DNA of 64,000 bases from Streptomyces luteogriseus (GCF_014205055.1 NZ_JACHMS010000001.1:7964501-8028500), one strand, 5' to 3'; positions 48,921 through 60,001 are shown, counted from the stretch's first letter. The notes: generated by a model not told the origin, from the sequence alone. Made by a program: numbers and translations.

Positions 48921-49616
48921 TCACGCCGGATCGGCAGGGCGCTTCTCCCTGATCCGCTGGGCGACGTCGCGCAGCTTGATGTTGTGGTTCTGGGAGATGT
49001 TTCGCAGCACGCTGAAGGCCTCCTCGTCGCTCATCCCGTGGCGTTCCCTGAGGATGCCCATGGCCTCGCCGATGGCGTGCCGGGTCTCCAGGGCGTGTTC
49101 GAGCTGGTCGATGGTGCGGGCGTCCGCGAGGGCGACAGCGGCGTGCGAGGCGAGCAGCCAGCCGGCGGTCGCGATGTCCTCGGTGAAGGTGCCCGGGCGG
49201 CGGGCGTACAGGTTGAGCGCGCCGAAGTCCTCCTCGTGGGTGTAGAGCAGGACCCCGGTCATGCTGCCGATGCCCAGTTCGCGCGCGGCCTCGGCGTAGC
49301 GCGGCCAGTCCGGCTGGGGCCGGGTCATGTCAGCGACCCGGAAGACCCGGTCCTCGTCCGTGCGACGGGCGAGGTCGAAACACGGGCCCTCGCCCAGCTC
49401 GCCCTGCCGGCGGTCGGATTCCTCGACCATGTCGCCGTACGAGGCCAGCGTGACGGCGCGGCCCTTGCGCACCGCGAGGATCCCGGCCGCGTCACAGCCG
49501 TCCACCAGCTTCACGGCCGACATCGCGATCTCGTCCAGCGTCTGCTGCACCGAGTCCTGCTTCAGCAGGCTCCGCGCGAGCAGGGCCATCTCCTCGGCGA
49601 ACTTCTGCCAGTCCAT
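48921..49616 (-). CDS. GAF-ANTAR RNA-binding regulator
   Basis: The 231-residue protein has a GAF domain (FAEEMALLARSLLKQDSVQQ through GALNLYARRPGTFTED) and a C-terminal ANTAR domain (LEHALETRHAIGEAMGILRE then HGMSDEEAFSVLRNISQN). ANTAR domains bind two-hairpin RNA elements and prevent transcription termination. The GAF domain senses a small ligand or redox state. The ATG at 49616 has only a weak purine site (GCATGGACTGG context). It is monocistronic, between a decayed fragment and a divergent secreted-protein gene. Target RNAs are unknown. Confidence 0.92.
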   Translation of the reverse strand: MDWQKFAEEMALLARSLLKQDSVQQTLDEIAMSAVKLVDGCDAAGILAVRKGRAVTLASYGDMVEESDRRQGELGEGPCFDLARRTDEDRVFRVADMTRPQPDWPRYAEAARELGIGSMTGVLLYTHEEDFGALNLYARRPGTFTEDIATAGWLLASHAAVALADARTIDQLEHALETRHAIGEAMGILRERHGMSDEEAFSVLRNISQNHNIKLRDVAQRIREKRPADPA

Positions 49617-50071
49617 GCCTCACCGTCCGCGTCGATCACCAGTCCGGCCACCCTACGCACAGCCTGGTCCCTCACCGTCGAAGGCGCCAGGACCTGAGGG
49701 TGTGGCGTGGGCCTCGGAGGCTTCCCGGAATTGTGAGAGTTCCCTTCACCCAGGTCCCGCCCAACGTCGTAGGCCGCGGCGCGCGATGCGGGCTCCTGTT
49801 CCTGTGCATCCGCCGTCCATTTCCGCCCTCCGGGAACGTACGGTGCCGTATACCCCCAGGTCACGCCCGTATGGTCGGGCTCATCGTGCGGAGTGAGCGG
49901 GTCACCTTCGCGCTGACCCGTCGGGAGACCAGCCCCGCCCCGCCCTGCCCCCGGCGGGTGGGCCGTCGAGATCACGAGATCGCACAGGACGTGTGTCGCC
50001 GACGTCCCCGTCCCATAACCTCGTTCATGGAGGTCGCAGAGGCCACGTGGGTTCACCGTGAGGAGGCGAGG
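49617..50071. other. Divergent spacer between ANTAR and endonuclease-fold genes
   Basis: The 455-base spacer carries forward frames without domain content. Short promoter-like words are visible (for example GTATAC at about 49850), but I cannot place a start site with confidence. No hairpin or operator stands out. Confidence 0.35.
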
Positions 50072-50914
50072 GTGCTCGGCAGGAGCACGGGGGTGCGGTT
50101 GTTCGCGGGCGTTATGCTGGCGGTCTTCATGGTGCTGGTCGGCCCCAGTGCACCGACCGGTGCCCTCTTCGCCGGAGCCCAGCCCGCGGAAGCCGTCAGG
50201 GACGTCGTCCCGAACCGGGTCATGACGTGGAACATCTGCAACCCCTGCGAGGTGAGCGACGTCGACAGGGCCGCGGAGATCGCCGCGTCCGCGCCCCAGG
50301 TCATCGGCCTGCAGGAAGCGTGTGTGCGTGACGTCGAGCGGATCCGGGAGTATCTGGAGAACCTCCACGGGCTGGTCTACCACGTCGAGTACGGATCGGT
50401 TCTTCGGAAATGGGGCCGCTGCGGAGGCACTCCGTGGAATCCGGGGGCCTTCGGCCAGGCGATCCTCTCGGCGGCACCGATGACGGACCCCGTCAACGTG
50501 GAGTATCCCGACGGCGGCTCCGAGGACCGCGGGTACATGGCCGTCACCACCACCGTGGGCGACCGGTCCGTCCGGGTCTTCAACACGCACCTCGCCCAAC
50601 GGCGTCAAGAGGCGGTCCGGGCGGAGCAGACGCGCGTCCTCGCCGCAGAGATCGCCCGGCACGACCGCGCGATCCTGCTCGGCGACCTCAACGCCGTGCC
50701 GGACTCTCCCGAACTGCGCGGGATCTGGGCACTGGCCACGGACGCGGACCCGCAGTGCCGTCCGTCGCCCACCGGCACCTGTCAGCCGACCACCGACTGG
50801 CAGAGCAAGTTCGACTACGTGTTCCTGCGCGGCTTCGTCCCGCTCAGGCACCGCGTGCATCCGACGCCGTATTCGGACCACCACCCGTTGCGCACCGACG
50901 TCGACCCGGCCTGA
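50072..50914 (+). CDS. Secreted endonuclease/exonuclease/phosphatase-family protein
   Basis: The 280-residue protein starts at GTG 50072 with AGGAGG at 50061-50066. A signal peptide (LGRSTGVRLFAGVMLAVFMV then VGPSAPTGALFAGA) is followed by an EEP fold: VMTWNICN, PQVIGLQEAC (metal Glu), RVFNTHLAQ, AILLGDLNAVPDS (Asp/Asn) and PYSDHHPLRTDV (catalytic Asp-His). Such proteins cut nucleic acids or phosphoesters. The upstream ATG at 50027 would add 15 residues without a ribosome site. It is exported, probably to scavenge phosphate or nucleotides. No neighbour shares the strand closely. Confidence 0.88.
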   Translation: MLGRSTGVRLFAGVMLAVFMVLVGPSAPTGALFAGAQPAEAVRDVVPNRVMTWNICNPCEVSDVDRAAEIAASAPQVIGLQEACVRDVERIREYLENLHGLVYHVEYGSVLRKWGRCGGTPWNPGAFGQAILSAAPMTDPVNVEYPDGGSEDRGYMAVTTTVGDRSVRVFNTHLAQRRQEAVRAEQTRVLAAEIARHDRAILLGDLNAVPDSPELRGIWALATDADPQCRPSPTGTCQPTTDWQSKFDYVFLRGFVPLRHRVHPTPYSDHHPLRTDVDPA

Positions 50915-51093
50915 CCCGAGCGGGCACCCCGGCCGGGCTCGTCCCGGTCCCGCCCGGCCCGCCCCGTCCGGACCCCTCGGAGTGGGCATACGGGCCGGTC
51001 GGCGTGAGGCTGGAGGGCAAGCCACGGGACCGCGGACCGGCGTGGTGGCCCGGGCGTCGACTCTCTGGAGACCGTGGGAGCGCGCGGCCACCC

Positions 51094-51296
51094 GTGGAGG
51101 TACGCGCCGAAGCCCAGTACGGAACCGCCGCCAGCGTGCTGCTCGGTGCCGCCCGCGAGGCCTCTCTGCGCGTGGTCGGCAGCCGGGGGCCCGGGGGCCC
51201 GGGGGATTCGCGGGGCTGCTGCTGGGGCTCGTCGCCCAGCACTGCGCCCAGCACGTCGACTGTCCGGTCGTCGTGTTCCGGGAGGGCGGACGGTGA
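51094..51296 (+). pseudogene. C-terminal half of a universal stress protein, frameshifted
   Basis: VEVRAEAQYGTAASVLLGAA then REASLRVVGSRG matches the second half of a UspA domain. After a shift near 51200 the frame gives GFAGLLLGLVAQHCAQHVDC then PVVVFREGGR and a stop at 51296. The ATP-site end (G..LG....HCP) is thus split across frames. The first half is missing. Confidence 0.65.
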
Positions 51297-51541
51297 GTCC
51301 CCCCTGTGCTCTCGGGGAGGGGCATCCCGACCGTGCGCCGCGGTCGTGGCGGTCTTCGGGGGCACCGGTTGCGTGGTCGCCCGCTCCGCACCGAAACGGC
51401 GCCACCGGGACACCCGGCGTGCGGCCTGCCCCGGCGTAGCGGCGGCAGCACCGGCCGCCGCATGCCGAAGACGCTGCTCTCGGCTCGCGACTCGCCCCGC
51501 TCGACCCCTGGAGCCGGACGAGCGGGGAAGGGCCGTCGCGG

Positions 51542-51589
51542 GGAACCGCCTCCCGACACGATCGCGGAACCGCCTCCCGACACGATCGC
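51542..51589. repeat. Perfect 24-bp tandem duplication
   Basis: The unit at 51542-51565 (beginning GGAACCGCCTCCCGACACG) is repeated without change at 51566-51589. It contains no obvious operator. It looks like a simple slippage product. Confidence 0.85.
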
Positions 51590-51663
51590 GGCGAACGCGA
51601 TGCGGCTGCTGCGCGTTCCTGACCGCCCCACTCCGCCCTGCTCCGCCCCGCTCCTCCGCGCCG

Positions 51664-51720
51664 CGTCCCGTCCCGTCCCGCCCCGCCCGGCACCCCGGCA
51701 CCCCGGCACCCCGGCACCGC
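51664..51720. repeat. Short tandem C-rich repeats
   Basis: The stretch has (GTCCC)n followed by four GGCACC units spaced by CC (period 8: GGCACCCC). This is a mini- or microsatellite just before the start region of the PAS-GAF-PP2C gene. Confidence 0.75.
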
Positions 51721-51863
51721 GATTCAGCGGCCCGCACGGCCCACGAGGAGGACGCGCGTGGCCGGGCGACGTGGAATCTGCTGTCGTGGGGGCATACGGG
51801 GAAGGCAAGCAAGCAGGGCATGCCGGTGACAGGGACGCCGGCCTGATCAGCAGGGAGGCCGCG

Positions 51864-53582
<1,719 letters not shown>

Positions 53583-53699
53583 CCTGCGCCGAACCCGGGC
53601 GTGAGCTGGTGAAGCACCCGTGAAAACCCGGTGGAGGGACTGTCGGTGGGTCCCCTTATGCTGCACCGGAAGATCACGCGGGACAGGGGAGGGCGCGGC

Positions 53700-54686
53700 A
53701 TGTTCGGCAAGCTGTTCGGCAGGAGTGCGGAGAGACCGGCGGCGGATCCGTACGCCCTTCCGGTGCCGCGCAGGCAGAAGAACGGGATGTACACGCTGCG
53801 CGCGCTGGGGGACACGCGGGTGCTCGCGCTGATCGAGGCGGCCGACGCGGGTGACTGGGACGCGGTCAAGGCGGCACTGGCCCCCTTCGACCTCGGCCGC
53901 GACCATGCGGTCCTCGGTGAACTGGCCGAGCTGGACGGTGTGCAGGACTGGATCGGCGGGGCCGTCGAGGAGGACAAGGAGCACCGGGCGACGGCTCTGC
54001 TCATATCAGGGGCGCGGCACATCTCCTGGGGCTGGGAGGCGCGTACCGCCGAGCGCGCCGTGAACGTCACGCAGGACCAGTGGCGCGTCTTCCACGAGCG
54101 GCTGGAGATCGCCGAGGAACACCTGCTGGAGGCCGCCGAGCTGCGGCCGGACTGGGTCACACCGTGGCGCCGGCTCCTCACCTCGGGCCGCGGCATGTCA
54201 CTGGGCCCCGCCGTCAACGAGGCCCGCCGCGACGCCGCCCTGCGCCGCGACCCGCTGGACACCGAGACCCACATCGAGTGGCTGTCGCAGTTGCAGCCCC
54301 GCTGGGGCGGTGAGCCGGGGCAGGCCCTGGCGTTCGCCCAGGAAGCGTTCGCCCGCGCCCCGCACGGGCACCGCCTCGGCTGCGTGATCGCCATGGCCTA
54401 CATCGAGGAGTGGGTCGAATCGGACCGCGGGGACTACCTCGTCACCTCCGAGATCCAGGCGCAGTTGCGCGAGGCGGCCGACCACAGCATCCTCCACCCC
54501 GCCTATGTGCGGCGCCCGGGCTGGCAGCAGGACTTCAACATGTTCGCCATGGCCCTGTCCCTGGCCGGTGAGCGCCACACGGTCCGGCGCGTCTTCCAGA
54601 CGCTGGACGGTGCCTACACCACGTGGCCCTGGGTCTTCTTCGCCGAGCCCGAGAAGCAGTTCGCCCGCCGGCACCGCCGCGCCTGA
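53700..54686 (+). CDS. DUF4034-like helical protein
   Basis: The ATG at 53700 with GGAGGG seven bases upstream gives 328 residues. After a basic N-terminus (MFGKLFGRSAERPAADPYAL) comes a TPR-like helical body with GARHISWGWEARTAERA, LEIAEEHLLEAAELRPDWVT and AWRVFHERL-type segments. It matches the DUF4034 family as I remember it, which is common in actinomycetes and unassigned. There is no signal peptide. A ligand-binding scaffold is likely from the helical repeats. It precedes the HSP90-like operon by 214 bases on the same strand, so it may be read together with it. Confidence 0.7.
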   Translation: MFGKLFGRSAERPAADPYALPVPRRQKNGMYTLRALGDTRVLALIEAADAGDWDAVKAALAPFDLGRDHAVLGELAELDGVQDWIGGAVEEDKEHRATALLISGARHISWGWEARTAERAVNVTQDQWRVFHERLEIAEEHLLEAAELRPDWVTPWRRLLTSGRGMSLGPAVNEARRDAALRRDPLDTETHIEWLSQLQPRWGGEPGQALAFAQEAFARAPHGHRLGCVIAMAYIEEWVESDRGDYLVTSEIQAQLREAADHSILHPAYVRRPGWQQDFNMFAMALSLAGERHTVRRVFQTLDGAYTTWPWVFFAEPEKQFARRHRRA

Positions 54687-54716
54687 GCCTCCGGCCTCGA
54701 AGGGCCCACGCGCACA

Positions 54717-54763
54717 CCCGAGTTCGAGCCCGGGCGCTCACGGCCAGGCCCGAGTTCGAGCCC
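54717..54763. repeat. Direct 15-bp repeat before the HSP90-like gene
   Basis: CCCGAGTTCGAGCCC occurs at 54717-54731 and again at 54749-54763, 32 bp apart, with a weaker third copy near 54769. It contains the palindrome CGAGTTCGAG-like core. It lies 138-184 bases before the ATG at 54901. It is not a CIRCE or HAIR element. Confidence 0.5.
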
Positions 54764-54900
54764 CATCGCCCGAGTCCGATCCCGAGCGCCCGCGCTGAAA
54801 CGCCCGGTCTCCGCGCGCCATGCCTCGCGCACCCGCCCGGCCCCGGTGCCTCCCGCGCGCCACTCGCCCTCCCGTCACCCCTCCCACCCCGGACTGCCTC

Positions 54901-56772
54901 ATGACTCTCCCCGACACCGCCCCGAACGCACCCGGCGCCGATCGCACCTTCCAGGTGGACCTGCGCGGCCTCGTCGACCTCCTCTCCCACCACCTCTACT
55001 CCAGCCCCCGCGTCTATCTGCGCGAACTGATGCAGAACGCGGTGGACGCGCTGACCGCCCGCCACGCCCTCGAACCGGCCGCCCCCGCCGACGCGTTCGG
55101 CGTCCGCCTGTACGCGGACGGGTCGGTCGTACGCGTCGAGGACGACGGCGTCGGTCTCACCGAGGCCGACGTGCACAGCTTCCTCGCCACCATCGGCCGC
55201 AGCAGCAAGCGCGCCGACCGGATCGCCGAGCAACGCGCCGACTTCATCGGCCAGTTCGGTATCGGCCTGCTCTCCTGCTTCCTGGTCGCGGACGAGATCC
55301 ACGTCCTGAGCCGCTCCGCCCGCACCCCCGACGCACCCGCCGTGGAGTGGCGCGGCCGCGGCGACGGCAGCTACACCGTCCGCACCCTGCCCGCCTCCGC
55401 CCGCCCCCGGCCCGGCACCACCGTCACGCTGACGCCGCGCGCCGACGCGGGGGAGTGGACTCGCCCAGCACAGGTACACGCCCTGGCCCGCCACTTCGGC
55501 TCCCTGCTGCGCCATCCGGTGACCTTCGACGACGGAACCACAGCCGGCACCGGCGGTGTCACGGACGCTCCGGGCGTGTCCGTCAACCCCGAACCCGCCC
55601 CCTGGGCCCGCACCCACCCCACCCCGGGAGCCCGTTCCCGTGCCCTGGCCGCCTACGGCGAGGACGTCTTCGGCTTCAGACCGCTGGACACCATCGAGCT
55701 GGACCTGCCGGCCGTGGGCCTGAAGGGCATCGCGTGCGTGTTGCCCGAGACCGTGCCGGCCGGCCGCCGCCACGGACACCGCGTGCACGTCAAGGGCATG
55801 CTGCTGTCCGAGCAGGCCGAGGAGATCCTGCCCGAGTGGGCGTTCTTCGTGCGCTGCGTCGTCGACGCCGAGAGCCTGCGCCCGACGGCGTCCAGGGAGT
55901 CCCTGTACGAGGACGACACCCTCGCCGCCGTCCGCGACGCCCTCGCGCAGCGGCTGCGCGACTGGATCGCCCGGGTCGCCGCCAGCGACCCGGACCTGCT
56001 CGGCCGCTTCCTCCAGGCCCACCACCTGGCCGTGAAGTCCCTCGCCGTCCACGACGACGAGATCCTGCGAATGCTGCTGCCCTGGCTGCCGTTCGAGACC
56101 ACCGACGGGCACACCACCCTGGACGAGTTCGCACGCACCCACCGCACCGTGCTCGTCACGTCGAGCGTGGAGGAGTTCCGCCAGGTCGCGGCGATCGCCT
56201 CGGCCGCCGGGCTCGGCGTCGTCAACGGCGGCTACACCTACGACCGTGAACTGGTCCACCGGCTGCCGGAGATCAGGCCCGAGGCCACCGTCGCCGACCT
56301 CGACCCGGCGACCCTCACCGCCCACCTCGACCCCGTCGACCGGGAGACGGAACTCGCCGCGGCGGCCTATCTCGCCCAGGCCCGCGATGCCCTCGCCGTC
56401 TTCGACTGCGACGTCGCCCTGCGCACCTTCCAGCCCGTCTCCGCGCCCGCCCTGCTCATCGACAGCCGCGAGGCCCGGCACGAGCGCACCCGCTCCCAGC
56501 TCGCGCGAGAGCAGGAAGGCGGCCTGTGGGGCGACATCCTCGGCGCCCTCCGCCAGGAGGCGCCGCGGGCCCAGCTGATCCTCAACCAGCTCAACCCGCT
56601 GGTCCGCACGGCCGTCTCGATCGACGAGCCCGAGCTGGCCCGCACCAGCGCCGAAGCCCTCTACGGGCAGGCCGCGATGCTGTCCCGGCGCCCGCTCAGG
56701 CCCGCCGAGTCGAGCCTCATCAACCGCTCCTTCCTCGACCTTCTCGCCCACGCCCTCCGCAAGGACAGCTGA
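54901..56772 (+). CDS. HSP90 (HtpG)-like chaperone
   Basis: The 623-residue protein has the GHKL ATPase of HSP90: YLRELMQNAVDALTAR (N box with Asn), VEDDGVGLTE, FLATIGRSSKR and FIGQFGIGLLSCFLVADEIH. The middle domain (ESLRPTASRESLYEDDTLAA) and a reduced C-terminal domain follow, so it is a member of the shorter bacterial HSP90 group found in actinomycetes, with no MEEVD tail. It uses ATP to remodel client proteins. The ATG at 54901 lacks a clear ribosome site. The TPR gene begins three bases after its stop, so the two proteins probably work together. Confidence 0.9.
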   Translation: MTLPDTAPNAPGADRTFQVDLRGLVDLLSHHLYSSPRVYLRELMQNAVDALTARHALEPAAPADAFGVRLYADGSVVRVEDDGVGLTEADVHSFLATIGRSSKRADRIAEQRADFIGQFGIGLLSCFLVADEIHVLSRSARTPDAPAVEWRGRGDGSYTVRTLPASARPRPGTTVTLTPRADAGEWTRPAQVHALARHFGSLLRHPVTFDDGTTAGTGGVTDAPGVSVNPEPAPWARTHPTPGARSRALAAYGEDVFGFRPLDTIELDLPAVGLKGIACVLPETVPAGRRHGHRVHVKGMLLSEQAEEILPEWAFFVRCVVDAESLRPTASRESLYEDDTLAAVRDALAQRLRDWIARVAASDPDLLGRFLQAHHLAVKSLAVHDDEILRMLLPWLPFETTDGHTTLDEFARTHRTVLVTSSVEEFRQVAAIASAAGLGVVNGGYTYDRELVHRLPEIRPEATVADLDPATLTAHLDPVDRETELAAAAYLAQARDALAVFDCDVALRTFQPVSAPALLIDSREARHERTRSQLAREQEGGLWGDILGALRQEAPRAQLILNQLNPLVRTAVSIDEPELARTSAEALYGQAAMLSRRPLRPAESSLINRSFLDLLAHALRKDS

Positions 56773-56774
56773 CG

Positions 56775-59735
56775 ATGCCGACCACACCCCAACCGCAGAA
56801 CACGGACGAGCTGTACCAGGCGCTCCAGGAAAACCAACGCCGCCCCTACGGCCGCACCCGCACCGTCACGGCCGAGGAACTCGTCGACGTCGCCGAGCGG
56901 TTCGCCGAGCCCCTCCCGCTCGTCCGCACCCTCCTCGAACTCCAGGAGGCGTACACCTACGGCTCCGAACCCCGGAAGTCACCCGTCGTCTTCGCCCGCC
57001 TGCTCACCCTCTTCGACGAGCAGCCCGACGTCTTCAACGACAACCTGCGCCACCTGCTGTTCTGGCGGTTCAAGTGGGTGGCCAACGCCCTGCGCGCCCT
57101 GCCCGAGATACCGCTGGCGAGCCTGCGCCAGTGGCTGACGGAGATGCGCGACCGCTACGAGAAGGCCGGCCTCGGCCTCCACCCCTACTACGGACAGGCG
57201 TACCAGCTCGCCGCCCACGTAGGCGAGGACACCACCCTCGCCTACGAGCTGTGGGCGGGCCGTACTCGCACCCGGCTCAGCGACTGCGAGGCCTGCGAGA
57301 TCTGCGAGCGCGCCCTGTACCACCTCACGGCGGGCGACGACGAGCGGGCCCTGCGCGCCTGGGAGCCCGTCCTGGCCGGCAAGGAGTCCTGCCAGGAGGA
57401 GCCCGCCCGCTCCCTGTCGTACGCGCTGCTGCCCCTGCTGCGCACCGGCCGCTCCGACCGGGCCCGCGACCTGCACCTCGCCGGCTACCGCGGCTGCCGC
57501 CGCAACCCCTCGATGTCCGGAGAGGTCGGACGGCACCTCGAGTTCTGCGCGCTGACCGGCAACGAGGCCCGGGGCCTGGAACTGCTCGCCGAGAACCGGA
57601 ACCTGTTCGACGAGGTCGACTCGCCGCTCGACCAGCTCGACTTCCTCACCGGCGTGGAGGTCCTCCTCCAGCGTGTCGAGGTTCTGGACCACGGCGAGCT
57701 GCCGGCCGCCGGATACGCGGGCCGCACCTGGACCGTCACCGGCCTGCGCACCGAAGTGAGGGGGCGCGCCGACGACCTCGCCGCCCGCTTCGACGCCCGC
57801 AACGGCACCACCACCCACACCGACCGCCGCAGGACCCGTCTGGACCGCGCCCCGCTCCTGGACACGCTGGAGCTGACCCTGCGCACCCGCAGCCTGGACG
57901 ACGTGGCCCCGGCAGCCCCCGTCGCCGCGGCCCCCGCCCGCCCGGTGGCCGCAGTCCCCGACACGCTCCCCGAGCTCGTCCTGCGCGCACGGGCGGCGGA
58001 CGAGCAGGGACACCCGGACGCCCGGGCCTGCTGGGCGCGGCTGCGCACGCTCGTCGCCGCCCGCGACTACACCCACCCCGACGACCCGGCCGTGGGCCCG
58101 CTCGCCCGACTGCGCGCGGACCTGCTGACCGACGAGGCGAACCGGGCGTACGAGAGGGACGAGTTCGCCGACGCCGCCGCCCTGCACGAGGAGGCCGCGG
58201 CCCTGTACGACGACGCCGGCGCACCCGGGGACGCCGCCCTGGCGCACGCCTGCTTCCTGCTCGCCACCGCCGAGATCCCGGCGGAGGACGATGGAGGACC
58301 CGAGGGAGAGGCCGGAGGACCCGAAGCGAAGGCCGCCCGGCTGACCGCCGCCCACGCGTCCATGGTCCGCATGCACGAGGAGACGCCCGGCCTCACCCCG
58401 CACCAGGAGGCCCGCCTGCTGCGGCTGCGGGCGTCCGCGCTCGCCCAGCGCCTGCAGACGACGGGGAGCCAGGAGCACGTCACGGCGGTCTTCGCCGAGG
58501 CGGACCTGCTGCGCGAGTTCGCCACCCGGCACGACCTCGCCGTTCAGATCTCCATCGCCCACCTGCTGCGGGCCACCACGTACGCCATCTCCGGCGACCT
58601 GCCCACCGCGGTCACCGAGGCCGACGCCCTTCTGGAACGGCTCCGGGCGCACGGCCCCGCCTGGCACCTGCCCCGCACGTGCGGCCTGCGCGGCCGGCTC
58701 CAGCTCGTCCTCCAGGACCCCGAGGCCGCGTACACCGCCCTGGCCGAGGGCCTGCGCCTGGCCGCCGACTGGCCCGCCGAGGCAGTCGGCGCCACCCGCC
58801 TGCACACCGATCTGGCCGAGACCTGTCTGCGCCTGGGCCGGCCCGACGAGGCGCTGCGGCACCTGACGCGCTCGGCGGAGCTGGACCTGCGCCACGGCAG
58901 CCGCACCGACGCGTACTGCACCTACAGCAACGCGGCCCAGCTCAGCCTCGATCTGGGCCGTGTCGAGGACTGCATCGCGCTGCTCGACTCCCTGCTGGCC
59001 GAACCGGAGGTGGCCGCCGGAGGGCTGGACGACCGGCTCGTCGCCCAGCTGCGCCTGACCCGGGCCCGCGCGCTGCATGCGGGGGAGGACCTCAAGGCCG
59101 CCACGGCGGAGTTCGTCGCCCTCGCCGCCGAATCGGCCGGCTGGGGCGACGACCCGGGCAGCCACGCCATGATCGCCGCGGAGACGGCCGTACTCCTCGC
59201 CGAGTCCGGGGAGTTCGGCCGGGCACGCGAGGCCGCCGGCCAGGCACTCGCCGCCCACGCCCGGGAGCCGCGCTACGAGCACCTCAGCAATTCCCTGCGC
59301 GAAGTCGCCCGTCTCCAGGCGCAGCGGCAGGGCGCGGACGGCCTGCCCGACGCCCTCGCCCTCCTCGCCGACGCGGGCCGGGTCGCCGACGCGGCCCACG
59401 CCGCCGGGTACGAGGCGCACGGCCGCTCCCTGGACACGGCCCTGGCCTACGAACACGGGCGGGTCAACGCCTACGCCGGCGCGTACGAGGACGCCCTGGT
59501 GGCCCTGGAGAAGGCCCTCGCCCTGCTCGGCGAGCCGGGACGGGAGGACGACCGGGCCGGCGAATGGGCCGAGTGCGTCCGCCTCGCGGGTGCCGTGGAA
59601 GGCCTCTACCTGGAACGCCCCGCCCCCGCCCTCGCCCGTCTGGACGCGGCGATCACCCGCCTGACCGCGCTCGGCCACACCGAGGAGACGGAGTCGCTGG
59701 TGTCCCTGGCGGCCCGGCTGCGCGACGAGGAGTGA
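56775..59735 (+). CDS. Large TPR-repeat protein, partner of the HSP90-like chaperone
   Basis: The 986-residue protein has no signal peptide and no enzyme motif. The first 340 residues are a helical region with Trp, Cys and Glu clusters (CEACEICERALYHL). An Ala/Pro linker follows near 385-400. The last 550 residues are tandem TPR-like helix pairs (e.g. ALRHLTRSAELDLRHGSRTD; DCIALLDSLLAEPEVAAGGL). It starts two bases after the HSP90 stop (TGACGATG) and is translationally coupled. TPR proteins commonly bind HSP90 chaperones. The pair is probably a chaperone-client or signalling complex. No known name fits. Confidence 0.88.
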   Translation: MPTTPQPQNTDELYQALQENQRRPYGRTRTVTAEELVDVAERFAEPLPLVRTLLELQEAYTYGSEPRKSPVVFARLLTLFDEQPDVFNDNLRHLLFWRFKWVANALRALPEIPLASLRQWLTEMRDRYEKAGLGLHPYYGQAYQLAAHVGEDTTLAYELWAGRTRTRLSDCEACEICERALYHLTAGDDERALRAWEPVLAGKESCQEEPARSLSYALLPLLRTGRSDRARDLHLAGYRGCRRNPSMSGEVGRHLEFCALTGNEARGLELLAENRNLFDEVDSPLDQLDFLTGVEVLLQRVEVLDHGELPAAGYAGRTWTVTGLRTEVRGRADDLAARFDARNGTTTHTDRRRTRLDRAPLLDTLELTLRTRSLDDVAPAAPVAAAPARPVAAVPDTLPELVLRARAADEQGHPDARACWARLRTLVAARDYTHPDDPAVGPLARLRADLLTDEANRAYERDEFADAAALHEEAAALYDDAGAPGDAALAHACFLLATAEIPAEDDGGPEGEAGGPEAKAARLTAAHASMVRMHEETPGLTPHQEARLLRLRASALAQRLQTTGSQEHVTAVFAEADLLREFATRHDLAVQISIAHLLRATTYAISGDLPTAVTEADALLERLRAHGPAWHLPRTCGLRGRLQLVLQDPEAAYTALAEGLRLAADWPAEAVGATRLHTDLAETCLRLGRPDEALRHLTRSAELDLRHGSRTDAYCTYSNAAQLSLDLGRVEDCIALLDSLLAEPEVAAGGLDDRLVAQLRLTRARALHAGEDLKAATAEFVALAAESAGWGDDPGSHAMIAAETAVLLAESGEFGRAREAAGQALAAHAREPRYEHLSNSLREVARLQAQRQGADGLPDALALLADAGRVADAAHAAGYEAHGRSLDTALAYEHGRVNAYAGAYEDALVALEKALALLGEPGREDDRAGEWAECVRLAGAVEGLYLERPAPALARLDAAITRLTALGHTEETESLVSLAARLRDEE

Positions 59736-59738
59736 CGC

Positions 59739-59782
59739 GCGGGGCACGCCGGGGGCGGAACGCCGCCCCCGGCGTGCCCCGC
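59739..59782 (+). terminator. Terminator, 20-bp perfect stem, after the HSP90-TPR operon
   Basis: The arm at 59739-59758 (GCGGGGCACGCCGGGGGCGG) pairs perfectly with 59763-59782 around an AACG loop. It begins three bases after the TPR stop. Confidence 0.92.
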
Positions 59783-60001
59783 GTCCTTCTCATCCGCTCC
59801 GCGGTGCGCCGCCGACGCTGTCGCGGTGCTCGCGCACGGCGATCCTGGCCAGCTTCGTCAGCATCATGCCGTCGCGGATCGAGGATCAGGTTCATGGCGA
59901 TGCGGACTCACGACTCCGGCACCCCCAGGCAGACGCGCGGTCGCCGGACCCGCGGCGATATTCGCTGGTCGTGGTCCCTGGGCGGCGCTCATACTGACGC
60001 G
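59783..60001. other. Short intergenic region with a possible small reverse frame
   Basis: A reverse frame starting ATGATG at 59867 reads MMLTKLARIAVREHRDSVGG then APRSG and stops at 59790. It is only 25 residues and has no ribosome site, so it is a relic or chance. A CATACT box near 59990-59995 lies 7-12 bases before the GTG at 60002 and suggests a leaderless start for the GNAT gene. Confidence 0.35.

Larger units (their letters stand above)
51297..51863. other. Intergenic stretch with low-complexity repeats
   Basis: About 570 bases with no supported gene. Apart from the tandem repeats listed separately, it has long C/G runs. The ribosome site of the phosphatase gene (GGGAGG at 51852-51857) closes it. 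Forward open frames exist but are translations of repeat DNA. Confidence 0.5.

Noticed and set aside
51542..51720. CRISPR array
   Set aside because: Repeats are directly abutting without unique spacers, and no cas gene is present.
56979..59747. A 922-residue reverse frame opposite the TPR gene
   Set aside because: It is the antisense shadow of a strongly coding gene, rich in Gly, Val, Gln and Ala without domain content.
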